From Cryobacterium lactosi (GTDB lineage Bacteria; Actinomycetota; Actinomycetes; Actinomycetales; Microbacteriaceae), in the NCBI RefSeq assembly GCF_004403945.1, contig NZ_SOHM01000018.1:62001-126000 (forward strand): a DNA stretch of 64,000 bases, written 5' to 3'. Shown here piece after piece: positions 1 to 8,230 of the stretch. A model generated the notes under the pieces. That model saw only the letters and a list, made by a program, of their open reading frames with translations. It ran no database searches and was not told the origin of the DNA. Within the stretch, counting starts at the first letter, position 1, and each line of letters starts with the position of its first letter. The position numbers were made by a program, and so were the translations under genes.

Positions 1-516
1 GCCGACGATGCCGGTCTCGGTCACGTGCAGGCGCACCCGGGTGCGCCAACCGGTGCCGTCCATGGCGTCGCCCGGTGAGGCATCCGCGGCGACCGGAACC
101 GGCTCGACCGTGACATCGCTGTCGACGCCGGCCATCCGGTGCAGGGCGTCGGTGAGGACCTGGCGCTTGAGTTCTCGCTGGTGGCCGAGTTCGATGTGAC
201 CGAATTCGGCGCCGCCGGCGCGGTCGGCCGGATCCCGGTCGATAGCGGCCGCAGCCCAGATGTGCGGCTGGCGTTCGGGGGCCGCGTCGAGGACCTCGAC
301 GGTCTCGGCGCGCCAGAAGCTCTTCTTGTTCGCGTCGGTGAGACGCACGCGCACCCGTTCCCCCGGCAGCGTGTCGCTGACGAAGATCACCCGGCCCTCG
401 TGGCGGGCAACGAAGATGCCGCCGTGGGCTACGTTGGTGATATCGAGGTCGAGTTCAGTGCCGATCTCGCCCTCTGGAATGCTCTGACTTGCCTGACGAT
501 TAGTGTTGGTGCCCAT
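1..516 (-). CDS. TRAM-domain class I SAM-dependent RNA methyltransferase, N-terminal part (gene runs off the window)
   Basis: The reverse strand is open from an ATG at 516 to the window edge, giving 172 codons with no stop. Residues about 13-75 look like a TRAM RNA-binding domain (EGEIGTELDLDITNVAHGG, then a DTLPGERVRVRL stretch). The segment GGAEFGHIELGHQRELKRQ near residue 100 is typical of actinobacterial TrmA/RumA-type 5-methyluridine methyltransferases, which methylate tRNA or 23S rRNA using S-adenosylmethionine. The catalytic methyltransferase domain lies beyond the window, so the exact target (TrmA, RlmD or RlmCD-like) cannot be told. It is divergent from maf, with 41 bp between the two starts. 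A GATGCT box lies 6 nt before the ATG. Confidence 0.8.
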   Translation of the reverse strand, partial: MGTNTNRQASQSIPEGEIGTELDLDITNVAHGGIFVARHEGRVIFVSDTLPGERVRVRLTDANKKSFWRAETVEVLDAAPERQPHIWAAAAIDRDPADRAGGAEFGHIELGHQRELKRQVLTDALHRMAGVDSDVTVEPVPVAADASPGDAMDGTGWRTRVRLHVTETGIVG

Positions 517-557
517 TGAATGAGCATCCCACACCTGATGAGCCACCGAAGGGTTTC

Positions 558-1217
558 ATGCGCCTGTATCTCGCCTCCACGTCCCCGGCCCGACTGTCGC
601 TACTGCGCGCGGCGGGCATCGAACCGGTGACGATCTCTCCGGACGTCGACGAGGATGCGGTCGCCGCGGCCGAGGCGGCCCGCACCGGCGCCGCCCTCAC
701 GCCGCACCACGTGGTGGAGCTGCTGGCCAGGGCGAAGGCCGAGGCCGTGGCCGCCGACGGCGCCGCGCACGGCATAGACGGCTTGGTTCTCGGCGGGGAC
801 TCGGTATTCGTGCTCGACGGAGTGATCTACGGCAAGCCGCACACCGTCGACAGGGCCAGGGAGCGTTGGCACCGACAGCGCGGACGCACCGGGCAGCTGT
901 ATTCCGGCCACTGGCTGATCGACCACACCGCCGAACAGCCGGGCCGGGGCGTCGGCGCGGTGGCCGTGGCCGACGTGACGTTCGCCGACGACATCCCCGA
1001 TGCGGAGCTCGACGCCTACATCCAGACGGGCGAACCGCTCTTCGTCGCCGGCGCGTTCACCATCGACAGCCTCGGCGCGCCGTACATCAGCCGCATTGAG
1101 GGCGACCCGTCCACCGTGGTGGGGTTGTCGTTGCCCACGCTGCGCCGATTGGTGCTCCAGCTGGGCTATGACTGGCCAACTCTGTGGAATATGGGCACTT
1201 CGGCCCTACCGAACTGA
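558..1217 (+). CDS. maf: Maf family nucleotide pyrophosphatase
   Basis: The 219-residue product fits the Maf/YhdE family. These enzymes hydrolyse the alpha-beta phosphate bond of non-canonical or excess nucleoside triphosphates (dTTP, UTP, m7GTP types) in the cytoplasm. The N-terminal LASTSPARLSLL carries the conserved Ser/Arg phosphate-binding signature. GGDSVFVLDGVIYGKP holds the conserved Asp, and GAFTIDSLGAPYISRIEG is the C-terminal Maf motif. The ATG at 558 puts MRLYLAST directly at the family N-terminus, with a GAAGGG Shine-Dalgarno 5 nt upstream. An in-frame TTG at 516 would add 14 non-conserved residues and collide with the divergent gene. The gene is followed by a biotin-dependent carboxylase gene, as in other actinobacteria. 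Confidence 0.9.
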   Translation: MRLYLASTSPARLSLLRAAGIEPVTISPDVDEDAVAAAEAARTGAALTPHHVVELLARAKAEAVAADGAAHGIDGLVLGGDSVFVLDGVIYGKPHTVDRARERWHRQRGRTGQLYSGHWLIDHTAEQPGRGVGAVAVADVTFADDIPDAELDAYIQTGEPLFVAGAFTIDSLGAPYISRIEGDPSTVVGLSLPTLRRLVLQLGYDWPTLWNMGTSALPN

Positions 1218-1305
1218 CCGTTGTAGCGGGGCCTTTGTAGGCCGACGCAGTGTTCTCCAATCGGTTTTTGTGGGAAAGAACCAAAATTGCGGGGGTTCTG
1301 ACCAA

Positions 1306-1311
1306 TAGGCT
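1306..1311 (+). promoter_or_regulatory. -10 box of accA3, probable leaderless transcript
   Basis: TAGGCT lies 8 nt before the accA3 ATG and no Shine-Dalgarno is visible. This suggests transcription begins at or just before the start codon. The -35 is weak. Confidence 0.5.
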
Positions 1312-1319
1312 CAGTACCT

Positions 1320-3083
1320 ATGTCGCGTATAACGAAGGTCCTCATCGCTAACCGGGGCGAGATCGCCGTCAGAGTGATCAGAGCAGCGAAGGACAGCGGC
1401 ATCCTCTCGGTCGCCGTGTACGCCGACCAGGACCGGGACGCCCTGCACTCCCGCCTCGCCGACGAGGCCTACGGGCTCGACGGCACAACGAGCGCCGAAA
1501 CCTACCTGGTCATCGAGAAGATCCTCTCCATCGCCCGCCGCTCCGGCGCCGACGCCGTGCACCCCGGCTACGGCTTCCTCGCCGAGAACGCCGCCTTCGC
1601 CCGCGCCGTGATCGACGCCGGCCTGATCTGGATCGGGCCGTCCCCCGAGGCCATCGAACAGCTCGGCGACAAGGTGTCGGCCAGGCACATCGCCGAGAAG
1701 GTGCACGCACCGATGGCGCCCGGCACCCTGAACCCCGTCGCGGACGCATCCGAGGTGCTCGACTTCGTCGACCAGCACGGCCTGCCCGTCGCCATCAAGG
1801 CGGCCTTCGGCGGCGGCGGCCGCGGCCTCAAGGTCGCCCGCACCCGCGAAGAAGTGCCGGAGCTGTTCGACTCCGCGGTGCGCGAAGCCGTCACGGCGTT
1901 CGGCCGCGGCGAGTGCTTCGTGGAGAAGTACCTGGACAAGCCCCGCCACGTTGAAACCCAGTGCCTGGCGGATGCGCACGGCAACGTCGTCGTGGTCTCC
2001 ACCCGCGACTGCTCCCTGCAGCGCCGCCACCAGAAGCTCGTCGAAGAGGCACCGGCGCCGTTCCTCACCGAGGCGCAGACGACCGAGATGTACCGGGCGT
2101 CCAAGGCCATCCTCAAGGAGGTCGGCTACGTCGGCGCCGGCACCTGCGAGTTCCTGATCGGCCAGGACGGCACGGTCTCCTTCCTCGAGGTGAACACCCG
2201 CCTGCAGGTGGAGCACCCGGTGTCGGAGGAAGTCACCGGCATCGACCTGGTGCGCGAACAGTTCCGGCTCGCCGAGGGCGGCGTGCTCGACTACGACGAC
2301 CCCATCGCGGTGGGCCACTCCTTCGAGTTCCGCATCAACGGTGAAGACGCCGGCCGCGGCTTCATGCCCGCTCCCGGCCCCGTGCACGTGTTCAAGGCCG
2401 CCGGCGGCCCCGGCGTGCGCGTCGACAGCGGCGTGCAGTCCGGCGACGAGATCTCCGGCTCGTTCGACTCGCTGCTGGCCAAGCTCATCGTCACCGGCGC
2501 CACCCGCGAGCAGGCCCTGGAGCGCGCCCGGCGCGCCCTGGACGAGTTCGAGGTGGCCGGCCTGCCCACCGTGCTGCCGTTCCACCGCATGATCGTGCGC
2601 GACCCGGCCTTCGCCCCGGCCGACGGCGCCCCGTTCTCGATCTACACCCGCTGGATCGAAACCGAGTTCGAGAACACCATCGACCCCTGGAGCGGCACCG
2701 TCGAGGACCGTCCCCGCTCCGACGCCAGGCACAGCGTGGTCGTCGAGGTGGACGGCCGCCGCATCGAGGTGAGCCTGCCCAGCAAACTGCTGCCGGGTAC
2801 CGCGTCGGAGAAGACCGCCGGGCCCGCACCGCGCCGCCGCACGGCCGCGCACTCGGTCAACACCGCCACCGGGGATGCCGTCAAGGCGCCCATGCAGGCC
2901 ACGATCGTGAAGATCCTCGTCGCCGAGGGCGACACCGTCGTCAAGGGCGACCTGCTGCTGGTGCTGGAGGCCATGAAGATGGAACAGCCCCTCACCGCGC
3001 ACAAGGACGGCGTCATCGGCGCCATCGGCGCGAACGTCGGCTCGACGGTCTCCTCCGGCCACCTGCTCATGACGGTCGGCTAA
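1320..3083 (+). CDS. accA3: acetyl-/propionyl-CoA carboxylase alpha subunit (biotin carboxylase fused to biotin carrier domain)
   Basis: The 587-residue two-domain protein matches actinobacterial AccA3/AccBC. Residues 1-450 are biotin carboxylase: [18 protein letters not shown] at the N-terminus, the ATP-grasp glycine loop [14 protein letters not shown], and the [14 protein letters not shown] active-site segment. A Pro/Arg-rich linker leads to the biotinyl carrier domain, whose EAMKMEQP motif places the biotinylated lysine at residue 553. The enzyme carboxylates biotin with bicarbonate and ATP. A separate AccD carboxyltransferase, not in this window, then makes malonyl- or methylmalonyl-CoA for lipid synthesis. 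The location next to maf matches the Mycobacterium neighbourhood. It ends 34 bp from the convergent lpdA gene. Confidence 0.95.
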   Translation: MSRITKVLIANRGEIAVRVIRAAKDSGILSVAVYADQDRDALHSRLADEAYGLDGTTSAETYLVIEKILSIARRSGADAVHPGYGFLAENAAFARAVIDAGLIWIGPSPEAIEQLGDKVSARHIAEKVHAPMAPGTLNPVADASEVLDFVDQHGLPVAIKAAFGGGGRGLKVARTREEVPELFDSAVREAVTAFGRGECFVEKYLDKPRHVETQCLADAHGNVVVVSTRDCSLQRRHQKLVEEAPAPFLTEAQTTEMYRASKAILKEVGYVGAGTCEFLIGQDGTVSFLEVNTRLQVEHPVSEEVTGIDLVREQFRLAEGGVLDYDDPIAVGHSFEFRINGEDAGRGFMPAPGPVHVFKAAGGPGVRVDSGVQSGDEISGSFDSLLAKLIVTGATREQALERARRALDEFEVAGLPTVLPFHRMIVRDPAFAPADGAPFSIYTRWIETEFENTIDPWSGTVEDRPRSDARHSVVVEVDGRRIEVSLPSKLLPGTASEKTAGPAPRRRTAAHSVNTATGDAVKAPMQATIVKILVAEGDTVVKGDLLLVLEAMKMEQPLTAHKDGVIGAIGANVGSTVSSGHLLMTVG

Positions 3084-3117
3084 CCGGCCCGAGCGCGCCC
3101 CGCGGGTCAGCCTCTGG

Positions 3118-4557
3118 TCAGTAGTGCACCTTGTGCATGGCACGTGCGGCATCCGTGATGGAGCCGGTCAGCGACGGGTAGACGGTGAACGCCTCGGCGA
3201 CCTCGTCGACCGTGAGGCCGTGCTCCACGGCGAGGGTGAGCGGGAAGATCAGCTCGCTGGCCTTGGGGCCCACGATCACGCCGCCGATGACGGTGCCGGT
3301 GCCGCGGGAGGCGATCAGCTTGACGAAACCGTCGGTGATGCCCATCATCTTGGCGCGCGGGTTGCCCTCGAGCGGGATCTTGTAGACCTCGCCGCGGCGC
3401 AGGCCCTCCTCGATCTCCTTCTGCGCCCAGCCCACTGTGGCGATCTCGGGCTGGGTGAAGATGTTCGCGGCCACGTTGCGCACCTCGATCGGCTTCACGG
3501 CGTCGCCCATCGCGTGGTAGACCGCGGTGCGGCCCATCATCGACGCGACGGAGGCCAGTGGCATCTCGGTGGTGCAGTCGCCGGCGGCGTAGATGTTCGG
3601 GATCGAGGTGCGCGCGACCCGGTTGACCCGGATGTGGCCGGACTCGTCCAGCTGCACCCCGGCCTCGGCCAGGCCGAGGCCCGTGGTGTTGGGTACGGCG
3701 CCGACGGCGATCAGGCAGTGGCTGCCCTCTACCGTGCGGCCGTCGGCGAGCGTGACGAGCACACCGGTCTCGGTGCGTTCGGCCGAGGCGGCCCTGGACT
3801 TGCTGAGCACCACCATGCCGTTACGGGTGAACACGTTCTCGATGACAGCGGCGGCGTCGGCATCCTCGCCGGGCAGCACCTGGTCGCGGCTGGAGATCAG
3901 GGTGACCTCGGCGCCCAGGGCCCGGTAGGCGGAGGCGAACTCCGCCCCGGTGACGCCGGAGCCGACGACGATGAGGTGCTTGGGCACCGACTTGAGGTTG
4001 TACAGCTGGGTCCAGGTGAGGATGCGTTCCCCATCGGGCATCATGCTGGGCAGGGTGCGCGGGCTGCCACCGACCGACAGCACAATGGTGTCGGCCTCGA
4101 TCCGGTCGAAGTCGGTGCCGGAGCCGTCGTCGCCGGTGGAAACGATCACGGCGTCCCGGCCGTCGAGCCGGCCGTGGCCGCTCAGCAGCTTCACGCCGGC
4201 CTTCAGGAGCGTCGCGCGCATGTCTTCGGACTGTTCCCTGGCCAGGGCCAGCAGCCGCTTGTTCACGGCGGCGAGGTTGATCGCGACCTCGGGGTGCAGC
4301 GGCTTGCCGTTCTCGCCGCGCACGAAGAACTGCACGCCGAGGTCGTTGGCTTCCCGGATCGAGTTCGACGCTTCCGCCGTGGCGATGAGGGATTTCGACG
4401 GCACGACGTCGGTGAGCACTGCGGCTCCGCCGACCCCGACGCGTTCGATGAGGGTGACCTCGGCGCCCTGCTGCGCGCCGGCCAGGGCCGCTTCATAACC
4501 GCCGGGGCCGCCGCCGATGACCGCGATGCGCTGTTTTCTCTCGAACTCGTAAGACAT
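3118..4557 (-). CDS. lpdA: NAD(P)H-quinone dehydrogenase / LpdA-type flavoprotein disulfide reductase homologue
   Basis: This 479-residue protein has the full dinucleotide-disulfide-reductase fold. It shows an FAD-binding GGGPGGYEAALAG motif near residue 15, an NAD(P)-binding VVGSGVTGAEFAS motif, the second FAD motif IYAAGDCT, and a C-terminal dimerisation domain. The redox CxxxxC pair is absent, since the equivalent stretch reads GVGGAAVLTDVVPSKSL. The C-terminal His-Glu pair of true disulfide reductases is also missing. This matches M. tuberculosis LpdA (Rv3303c), an NAD(P)H-dependent quinone reductase rather than a lipoamide dehydrogenase. It is convergent with accA3 and divergent from punA. 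A CAGAAT box 6 nt before the ATG suggests a leaderless mRNA. Confidence 0.85.
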   Translation of the reverse strand: MSYEFERKQRIAVIGGGPGGYEAALAGAQQGAEVTLIERVGVGGAAVLTDVVPSKSLIATAEASNSIREANDLGVQFFVRGENGKPLHPEVAINLAAVNKRLLALAREQSEDMRATLLKAGVKLLSGHGRLDGRDAVIVSTGDDGSGTDFDRIEADTIVLSVGGSPRTLPSMMPDGERILTWTQLYNLKSVPKHLIVVGSGVTGAEFASAYRALGAEVTLISSRDQVLPGEDADAAAVIENVFTRNGMVVLSKSRAASAERTETGVLVTLADGRTVEGSHCLIAVGAVPNTTGLGLAEAGVQLDESGHIRVNRVARTSIPNIYAAGDCTTEMPLASVASMMGRTAVYHAMGDAVKPIEVRNVAANIFTQPEIATVGWAQKEIEEGLRRGEVYKIPLEGNPRAKMMGITDGFVKLIASRGTGTVIGGVIVGPKASELIFPLTLAVEHGLTVDEVAEAFTVYPSLTGSITDAARAMHKVHY

Positions 4558-4563
4558 TCACTT

Positions 4564-4569
4564 ATTCTG
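4564..4569 (-). promoter_or_regulatory. candidate -10 box of lpdA
   Basis: CAGAAT on the reverse strand lies exactly 6 nt before the lpdA ATG. This is the spacing expected for a leaderless transcript. The -35 is not convincing. Confidence 0.4.
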
Positions 4570-4615
4570 TCGCGCCGTGCGCGCCGGGCCAAACCATGGC
4601 CGACGCCCGTGCAAT

Positions 4616-4621
4616 TAGAGT
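4616..4621 (+). promoter_or_regulatory. -10 box of punA, probable leaderless transcript
   Basis: TAGAGT lies 6 nt before the ATG at 4628. The purine-rich AGGGAG between them is too close to the start to act as a Shine-Dalgarno. Confidence 0.45.
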
Positions 4622-4627
4622 AGGGAG

Positions 4628-5461
4628 ATGCTCACGACCGAGATCAATCCTCTTGACGCGCCCGAAACCGACCCGTTTGACGTGGCCAGGCTCGCCGCTT
4701 CGGAAATCAGCGCCGCCACCGGCGTCGCACACCACGACATCGCCCTCACCCTCGGAAGCGGTTGGGGCAAGGCCGCCGACCTGATCGGCGAGACCACGCA
4801 CACGATCCCCGCCCAGGAGATCACCGGGTTCAGTGCTCCCGCCCTGGCCGGCCACGCCGGTACGCTGCGCTCGGTGCTGCTGCCCGGCGGCAAGCGCGCC
4901 CTGGTCATCGGCGCCCGCACGCACTACTACGAGGGTCACGGCGTGCGCCGGGTCGTGCACAGCGTGCGCACCGCCGCCGCCACCGGAGCCAAGACGATGA
5001 TCCTCACCAACGGGGCCGGCGGCATCCGTGAGACCTGGACGCCCGGCACCCCGGTGCTGATCAGCGACCACATCAACCTCACCGCGGACTCCCCGCTCGA
5101 GGGCGCCACCTTCATCGACCTCACCGACCTGTACTCGCAGCGGTTGCGCGACCTGGCCCGTGGCATCGACGCCACCCTGGACGAGGGCGTCTACTGCCAG
5201 TTCCGCGGCCCGCACTACGAAACGCCCGCTGAGGTGCAGATGGCCAAGGCCATCGGCGGCCACATCGTGGGCATGTCCACCGCCCTGGAGGCCATCGCGG
5301 CCCGGCAGGCCGGCATGGAGATCCTCGGCATGTCGCTGATCACCAACCTGGCCGCCGGCATCCAGAAGTCGCCGCTGAGCCACGGCGAAGTTCTCGAAGC
5401 CGGCCAGCAGGCCGAGGCCGCCATCAGCGCCCTCCTCGCCAAGATCGTGGCCGCACTGTGA
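4628..5461 (+). CDS. punA: purine-nucleoside phosphorylase
   Basis: The 277-residue product belongs to the trimeric high-molecular-weight-substrate PNP family (PunA/human-PNP type). It phosphorolyses guanosine and inosine and their deoxy forms to base plus (deoxy)ribose 1-phosphate. Visible family signatures are LGSGWGKAAD (phosphate-binding loop), GKRALVIGARTHYYEGH, LTNGAGGIRETW and QFRGPHYETPAEVQMAK. MSTALEAIAARQAGMEILGMSLITNLAAGI forms the C-terminal core. It is the first gene of a unit whose second gene, the sugar-phosphate mutase, overlaps by 4 bp (GTGA), so the two are probably translationally coupled. This fits removal of the ribose 1-phosphate product. Confidence 0.93.
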   Translation: MLTTEINPLDAPETDPFDVARLAASEISAATGVAHHDIALTLGSGWGKAADLIGETTHTIPAQEITGFSAPALAGHAGTLRSVLLPGGKRALVIGARTHYYEGHGVRRVVHSVRTAAATGAKTMILTNGAGGIRETWTPGTPVLISDHINLTADSPLEGATFIDLTDLYSQRLRDLARGIDATLDEGVYCQFRGPHYETPAEVQMAKAIGGHIVGMSTALEAIAARQAGMEILGMSLITNLAAGIQKSPLSHGEVLEAGQQAEAAISALLAKIVAAL

Positions 5462-7401
5462 GCCTGACCGACGGCCCGGCCGACCTGACCCCGACCGGCG
5501 AAACCCGCCGCCGCGGCGCACACGCCGCCGACCCGTCCGAGCCCGCCGCTTCCCAGCCCGCCGCCGCGCCCGCCGTGCCCGACGCCGCCCCGGCCGACGA
5601 GCGCGAGCCCAAGACCGCCGTACTCGACACCGTCGCGGGGTCCGACGAGATCCCGGCCGAGACCGCGGTACTGGACACCGTCGTCGAGGACGCCCCTATC
5701 GACCCGGTCAACGCCCTGATCGTGACCGCCACCGCCTGGCTCGCCCAGGACCCAGACCCGGAGACCCGCGCCGAGCTGCGCCTGCTCCTGCAGCAGGCCC
5801 AGGACCGTGAACCGGCCGCCGTCGCCGACCTGCACTCCAGGTTCGACGAGCGACTCGCGTTCGGCACCGCCGGGCTGCGTGGCGAAATCGCGGCAGGCTC
5901 CAACCGGATGAACCGGGTCCTCGTGTCCCAGGCCGCCGCAGGCCTGGCCGCCTTCCTGCTCAAGCAGGTCGAGACGGTCCGCCCCGGCGGCATCCCGTCG
6001 GTGGTCATCGGCTTCGACGGCCGTCGCAACTCGCACGTCTTCGCCACCGACACCGCGTCGGTCATGGCCGGCGCCGGCGTCCGCGCCATCCTGCTGCCCC
6101 GGCTGCTGCCCACCCCGGTGCTGGCCTTCGCGGTGCGGCACCTCGGCGCCAGTGCCGGTGTCATGGTCACCGCCTCGCACAACCCGCCCAACGACAACGG
6201 CTACAAGGTCTACCTCGGCGACGCCAACGACGGCTCGCAGATCGTCTCGCCGGACGACGTGGCCATCGCCACCGAGATCCAGCGGGTGGCCGACACCCTG
6301 CTGGTCTCCGACCTGCCCCGCGCCGCCTACGAGACCGCGCCGGAGTCGGTCGTGCAGGCCTATGTGGACGCGACCGCCGGCATCGCCACTCGCCCGCGCG
6401 CCCAGGTCAACGCCGTCTACACGGCGCTGCACGGCGTGGGCTGGGACACCACCCGCCGGGTGCTCGACGCCGCCGGGTTCGCCCTGCCGACCCTCGTCGA
6501 CGCGCAGATCGCCCCCGACTCCGCGTTCCCCACCGTCGCCTTCCCCAACCCCGAGGAACCCGGCGCGATGGACCTGGCCTTCGAGACCGCCCGCGAGGTG
6601 GGCGCAGAGCTCATCATCGCCAACGACCCGGATGCCGACCGGCTCGCCATCGCCATCCCGGACGCCGACGCGCCGGAGGGCTACCGGCGCCTGAGCGGCA
6701 ACGAGGTCGGCGCGATCCTGGGTTGGCGTGCGGCTGAACTCGCCCAGAACGCCCCCGGCGATGGCGGTCCCGACGGCACCCTGGCCTGCTCGATCGTGTC
6801 GACGCCGGCGCTCAAGGCCGTCGCCGACGCGTACGGCCTGAACTTCGCCGACACCCTCACCGGATTCAAGTGGGTCTCCCGCGCTCCCGGCCTGCTCTTC
6901 GGTTTCGAAGAGGCCCTGGGCTACCTCGTCAACCCGGGCACCGTGCGCGACAAGGACGGCATCTCCGCCGCCGTTGCCCTGCTGTCGCTGGTGAGCGACC
7001 TCAAGGCCGACGGGTCGACGCTGGCAGAGCACCTCGATGCGTTCGCCGAGAAGTTCGGCTACTTCGCCTCAGGCCAGATCTCGGTGCGGGTGACCGACCT
7101 GTCCGAAATCGACCGGGTCATGGCCCGGCTGCGCCAGAGCCCGCCGGCGATGGTCGGCGGCAGCACCGTCGACCACATCGACGACCTCAGCGCCGGCTTC
7201 AACGGCCTGCCGGCCAGCGACGTGCTGCGCATCGTGCTCGCCGACGGGTCCCGGGTGATGGTGCGGCCCAGCGGCACGGAGCCCAAGCTCAAGGTGTACC
7301 TGGACACCAGCTGCGCCGTCGGCACGCTCGCCGAGCGCACCGAGACGGCCAGTACGGCCCTCGCCGACCTCGAGCGGGGCATGCGAGCGCTGATCGGCTA
7401 G
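5458..7401 (+). CDS. pmmB: phospho-sugar mutase (PGM2/PmmB type), likely phosphopentomutase or phosphomannomutase
   Basis: The 647-residue protein is an alpha-D-phosphohexomutase family member. The catalytic phosphoserine loop is VMVTASHNPP (Ser240 from this start). The Mg loop is ANDPDADRLAIA, the sugar-binding loop GFEEALGY, and the phosphate-binding loop VRPSGTEPKLKVY. This domain pattern is that of the PGM2-like branch, which in several organisms interconverts ribose 1- and 5-phosphate. Coupling to punA makes a phosphopentomutase role in nucleoside breakdown attractive; the mycobacterial relative is called PmmB. The first 80 or so residues are Ala/Pro/Asp-rich and contain a near-repeat (TAVLDTV twice). 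A shorter start is therefore possible, but the GTG overlapping the punA stop is the best-placed codon. Confidence 0.85.
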   Translation: MSLTDGPADLTPTGETRRRGAHAADPSEPAASQPAAAPAVPDAAPADEREPKTAVLDTVAGSDEIPAETAVLDTVVEDAPIDPVNALIVTATAWLAQDPDPETRAELRLLLQQAQDREPAAVADLHSRFDERLAFGTAGLRGEIAAGSNRMNRVLVSQAAAGLAAFLLKQVETVRPGGIPSVVIGFDGRRNSHVFATDTASVMAGAGVRAILLPRLLPTPVLAFAVRHLGASAGVMVTASHNPPNDNGYKVYLGDANDGSQIVSPDDVAIATEIQRVADTLLVSDLPRAAYETAPESVVQAYVDATAGIATRPRAQVNAVYTALHGVGWDTTRRVLDAAGFALPTLVDAQIAPDSAFPTVAFPNPEEPGAMDLAFETAREVGAELIIANDPDADRLAIAIPDADAPEGYRRLSGNEVGAILGWRAAELAQNAPGDGGPDGTLACSIVSTPALKAVADAYGLNFADTLTGFKWVSRAPGLLFGFEEALGYLVNPGTVRDKDGISAAVALLSLVSDLKADGSTLAEHLDAFAEKFGYFASGQISVRVTDLSEIDRVMARLRQSPPAMVGGSTVDHIDDLSAGFNGLPASDVLRIVLADGSRVMVRPSGTEPKLKVYLDTSCAVGTLAERTETASTALADLERGMRALIG

Positions 7402-7410
7402 TCCGGGTGG

Positions 7411-7439
7411 GGCGGATGCTGCCGGTGGCGGCATCCGCC
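7411..7439. terminator. bidirectional stem-loop terminator between convergent pmmB and PTS IIB genes
   Basis: A 13-bp stem (one T-G wobble) with a 3-nt loop, arms starting GGCGGATGC and ending GCATCCGCC, sits between the converging stop codons. There is no clear U-tract on either side. Confidence 0.55.
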
Positions 7440-7448
7440 CTGCGCTGG

Positions 7449-7721
7449 TTAACCCAGCGCGGTTTCGAGTTTGGCGGTGAGTTCGTCGAGGTCGAAGAAG
7501 TTGTCGATGATGATGACGTCGGCGTTGGTCTTGCCGATCGACGGCACCAGCTCGCTCGACGTGAGGATGACCTGCGCGTCGGCGGCGGCGAGCTTCACAC
7601 TGGCGATGTCGGCGGCGGTGACATCGGCTTCGATGTCGAGGCGTTCGAGGGCACGTTCGGCGTTGACCTTGAGGATGGCGGACGTCCCGATACCCACTCC
7701 GCACAGTGCGACGATCTTCAT
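7449..7721 (-). CDS. PTS sugar transporter subunit IIB (ascorbate/galactitol-like)
   Basis: The product has 90 residues and starts MKIVALCGVGIGTS. This is the phosphocysteine loop of small IIB proteins of the ascorbate (SgaB/UlaB) and galactitol (GatB) classes, with Cys7 as the phosphorylated residue. In the phosphotransferase system it would take phosphate from the IIA protein and pass it to the incoming sugar in the membrane IIC subunit. Longer upstream frames exist, but the ATG at 7721 overlaps the IIA stop by 4 bp and starts directly at the conserved N-terminus. No IIC gene is present in the window, so its sugar, if any, is unknown. Confidence 0.85.
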   Translation of the reverse strand: MKIVALCGVGIGTSAILKVNAERALERLDIEADVTAADIASVKLAAADAQVILTSSELVPSIGKTNADVIIIDNFFDLDELTAKLETALG

Positions 7722-8200
7722 GATGATTCCTCCGTGCTGGCGTCTTCGCCGTTTGGTGCCGTGATGCCCAGAAGTGAGCGTACGGATGCTGCGTCGGGCG
7801 CCGCTGCCAGCGCCGGGATGATGCTCGCGTCGTTGAACACGTTGGCCAGCTCGGCGACGAAGTGCACGTGCTCGTCGCCCGTCGTCACCGCCAGGCCCAG
7901 GATCACGTTGACGGGATCGTTGTGCGGGTGCCCGAAGGCCACCGGTTCGGCGAGGGTGACCACGCTCAGGCCCTCGGTGAGCACATCGGGGCCGGGCCGG
8001 GCGTGCGCCAGGGCCAGCCCGGGCGCGATCACCACATAGGCGCCGAATTCCTCGATCACACCCACCATGCGTTCGGTGTAACCGGGGCCGGTGGAACCGG
8101 ACCTCTCCAGCGCGGCGCCGGCGGCGCCGACGGCGGCCCGCCAATCGGGAACATGCAGGCCGACGTCGATCGCGTCGAGGGGAAGTGGGGGGAGGGACAT
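7718..8200 (-). CDS. PTS sugar transporter subunit IIA
   Basis: The 160-residue protein fits the mannitol/fructose/ascorbate IIA superfamily (PTS_EIIA_2). The histidine that accepts phosphate from HPr is His66 in APGLALAHARPG. YTERMVGVIEEFGAYVVIAPG upstream of it and the GHPHNDPVNVILGLAVTTGDEHVHF region are typical of this fold. The gene lies between add (30 bp upstream) and the IIB gene (4-bp overlap), so the three probably form one operon. Why an adenosine deaminase is co-transcribed with two soluble PTS parts is unclear. They may serve a IIC encoded elsewhere or act as a regulatory phosphorelay. Confidence 0.85.
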   Translation of the reverse strand: MSLPPLPLDAIDVGLHVPDWRAAVGAAGAALERSGSTGPGYTERMVGVIEEFGAYVVIAPGLALAHARPGPDVLTEGLSVVTLAEPVAFGHPHNDPVNVILGLAVTTGDEHVHFVAELANVFNDASIIPALAAAPDAASVRSLLGITAPNGEDASTEESS

Positions 8201-8230
8201 GGCAGCTTTCTGGCGTGGGCTTTCGGCGGG

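Noticed and set aside
139..519. 126-codon plus-strand frame at the window start
   Set aside because: The reverse strand encodes a coherent TRAM-domain methyltransferase across the whole stretch. The plus frame has no recognisable features.
516..557. Earlier TTG start for maf
   Set aside because: It would add 14 residues before the invariant family N-terminus and overlap the divergent methyltransferase start.
1311..3152. 613-codon open frame on the reverse strand opposite accA3
   Set aside because: It lies antisense to a gene with unmistakable carboxylase motifs and has a Gly/Ala/Asp/His-biased composition typical of shadow frames in GC-rich DNA. The same applies to long antisense frames opposite lpdA, pmmB, sdhA, ribBA, glpK, mgtA, trpS and the GGDEF-EAL gene.
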